DNA of 64,000 bases from Ancylostoma caninum. Lineage: Eukaryota; Nematoda; Chromadorea; Rhabditida; Ancylostomatidae. Both the position numbers and the translations under genes were made by a program. The DNA is taken from contig JBAJFG010000611.1 of NCBI GenBank assembly GCA_037903475.1, forward strand, positions 558,001 through 622,000, given 5' to 3'. The stretch's first letter is position 1. Each line of letters begins with the position of its first letter. This document shows positions 62,460 through 64,000 of this stretch, piece by piece. The notes below the pieces were generated by a model. That model saw only the letters and a list, made by a program, of their open reading frames with translations, was not told the origin of the DNA and searched no databases.

Positions 62460-62825
62460 TCGGTTTATCGATTATATCGATTTTATTGATTTTTCGCTGT
62501 TTTTGCCCAGGGACTGGCGAGAACATGTCTATTGAGGTACCTCAATACGCTGAACACGAATATGATAAACATTTTGCGTCGAATTATCAATTTATCGATT
62601 TTATTGATTCTTCGCTATTCTTGCCCATGGGGCGGTAAAGACATGTCCACTTAGGTACCTCAATGTGCTGAACACGAATATGGCAACCATTTTGAGCGGA
62701 ATATCGATTTATCTGTTTTATTGACTTTTCGGCATTCTTGCACGCGGGTCGGTGAAAATGTGCCTCCTGGGATTTTCCGATACGCTGAACGTGGATAAGG
62801 CAAGCATTTTAGAAGGATTTATTTA
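62460..62825. repeat. Three diverged ~118-bp tandem repeats
   Basis: Units start near 62460, 62578 and 62695. Each contains TTTATCGATT..TTATTGA, TTCTTGC or TTTTTGCCC, a GGTACCTCAAT block (degenerate in the third) and GCTGAACACGAATATG (third copy GCTGAACGTGGATAAG). Divergence rises towards the third unit. Confidence 0.8.
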
Positions 62826-63028
62826 TCAGTCGTGCAACTTCACCTCATTTTCTAAGGGAAGGGGGAGGGATGAAGAGGGGTCACTTAAGCCGATCACTAA
62901 ATGATGAACAAAGGATTTTTTGGTTAAACAAGGACTTTTTGGTTTAACAAGTGTTGGCATCAGCTTTAAATGGCCGGGAGAAGCTGAACTCCCGAACGAA
63001 GCCGGGTACACTGTCTATGTAGTATATA
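62826..63028. other. Short intergenic stretch
   Basis: About 200 bp between the tandem repeats and the mariner terminus. It contains a small direct repeat (GACTTTTTGGTT, GGATTTTTTGGTT) at about 62912-62945. No gene seen. Confidence 0.5.
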
Positions 63029-63540
63029 TTAGGTTGGTGGGAAATTAATTGCCGTTTTTGAGCATGCACAAATAAATTTTCCTCTTCTCTGCAATTTGAG
63101 CAAATTCAAGCAAACTTGTGTGACCTTCTGAAAGCGCTTTTCCTCCTCTTTCAAAAGCCACTTAGATGTTCTGGCTAAATCTTTCCAATAGATTTTTGTG
63201 GAGTCGCAAACAAATTATGAGTCGACACGATTTTCGTGTGCTCATTGCTAATGAATTCAAACTCAAACGCTCTGAATCGGAGGTGTCCGGTAATCCTTCA
63301 TTTATTTTAGCTTAGAGGGCCTTCCCAGTGGACACTGAGCTAGGGGGTCGCAACGTTTCCCTCCTACGATTCTAAACTAAAGCGCAACCATGGTCGTGGT
63401 CGTCAGATGTCGCTTGACGATCAGGCGTTGAGGACAGCCGTGGAATCTGAACCGGACCGTTACCCGATCGATGTCATTCTTAAGGATGATAGCTCAAATG
63501 TTCAATCATGTTTATGTTATGTATGTACTCGTGAGCACGT
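63029..63540 (+). pseudogene. Decayed 5' end of a mariner transposon (cecropia/Hsmar1-like, bandit-like)
   Basis: Preceded by TATATA, the terminus TTAGGTTGGTGGGAAATTAA resembles mariner ends of the TTAGGTTGG type. About 190 bp inside, an ATG at 63217 reads MSRHDFRVLIANEFKLKRSE, the typical mariner transposase start with the helix-turn-helix region. The frame then breaks; further on, GRQMSLDDQALRTAVESEPD resembles the linker that follows the RSGRP motif. No DD34D catalytic region or right terminus is visible, so this is a truncated, inactive copy. The hookworm mariner bandit belongs to this general group, from memory of the literature; subfamily identity needs alignment. Confidence 0.75.
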
Positions 63541-63815
63541 ATGAGCCTGCTATAAATGGTTTGATATTCTGTAATTCAACATGTTAAAACATGTTTAATC
63601 ATGTTTCCATCATGTGTAGTCGTGAATGCGTACAAACCCCTACAAGTCGTCAACGTATAACTAAGCGAGATCAGACTAGCAAACCAAATTTTATGTTCTG
63701 CATCCCTTAAAAGCAGCACTCACAGAAATTCTCACTTTTGAAGGGGATCGCTTACGGTGTAGCTGGACAATCACTATAGTTGAGTTGGAAATAGTGAATA
63801 GCCATCTACCTGCAG
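63541..63815. other. Short intergenic stretch, promoter side of the right-edge gene
   Basis: Contains repeated CATGTT words at 63580-63615 (CAACATGTTAAAACATGTTT). No gene seen; likely upstream region of the gene starting at 63844. Confidence 0.4.
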
Positions 63816-63843
63816 AGATACTGCCGTGGACACATCTGCCGAC

Positions 63844-64000
63844 ATGGACAAAAAAGGCTCCGTCGCGCCAGATAACGTCATCGGCCGGGTATGCGCGTGT
63901 GATCTAGCGCGTGTGGTGAAGTGGAATGCACATCATTTGCAGGGTTTTGTGGTAGGACCTATCATGGAATACTCGTCTGCGCTTTCGATGCACAGGAAGT
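63844..64000 (+). CDS. First two exons of a gene running off the right edge
   Basis: Exon 1, 63844-63888, encodes MDKKGSVAPDNVIGR and ends at donor GTATGC. A 54-nt intron ends at TTTGCAG, and exon 2 from 63943 continues in phase with GFVVGPIMEYSSALSMHRK to the window edge. CTACCTGCAG at 63806-63815, 28 nt before the ATG, is a good site for splice-leader trans-splicing or a cis acceptor. No signal peptide or recognisable domain in the 34 visible residues. Confidence 0.6.
   Translation, partial: MDKKGSVAPDNVIGRVCACDLARVVKWNAHHLQGFVVGPIMEYSSALSMHRK

Overview
The window reads as nuclear DNA of a parasitic strongylid nematode, most likely hookworm-like. The reasons are a nematode-type Notch receptor (LIN-12/GLP-1 layout) cut by many short GT-AG introns, AT-rich intergenic DNA, a CR1-type retrotransposon, many small inverted-repeat elements, and the decayed 5' end of a mariner whose terminal repeat resembles the cecropia/Hsmar1-like group to which the hookworm element bandit belongs. 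The species cannot be fixed from the sequence alone.

Layout. 3-6776 (+): most of a lin-12/Notch gene, entered part-way through its EGF repeats and followed to its stop codon. 6777-13900: no gene seen; two small transposon relics. 18562-13917 (-): five exons of a four-helix membrane protein resembling LAPTM4/DUF7027 proteins, first exon not found. 19931-23447 (+): a CR1-like retrotransposon with an unbroken 880-codon endonuclease/reverse transcriptase frame but no intact N terminus; a second copy made only of its 3' UTR lies at 36712-37254. 25472-24921 (-): a possible small secreted Cys-rich protein. 36212-35873 (-): the last two exons of a one-helix membrane protein. 44337-60648: three genes, A (-), B (+) and C (-), for a shared bipartite zinc-finger-like module (a CY...YxCxxC half and a DPxxxxHxC half split by an intron at a matching place) behind unrelated Pro/Ser/Tyr-rich N termini. 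61443-62825: microsatellites, two hAT MITEs and a tandem repeat. 63029-63540: mariner relic. 63816-64000 (+): first two exons of a gene running off the right edge.

Only the Notch gene has a clear pathway role. The A/B/C family is the most interesting protein-coding novelty: related genes within 16.5 kb in alternating orientation, with the module's intron kept and the second-half exon the same length (152 nt) in B and C. The space between genes is dominated by non-autonomous DNA transposons: hAT MITEs (four copies), two palindromic TA-flanked families, and a 110-130 bp TIR family (three copies). Several sit in introns, and one hAT copy sits exactly on a splice donor.

All gene models here are assembled by eye from reading frame, splice-site consensus and phase; no transcript or database evidence was available.
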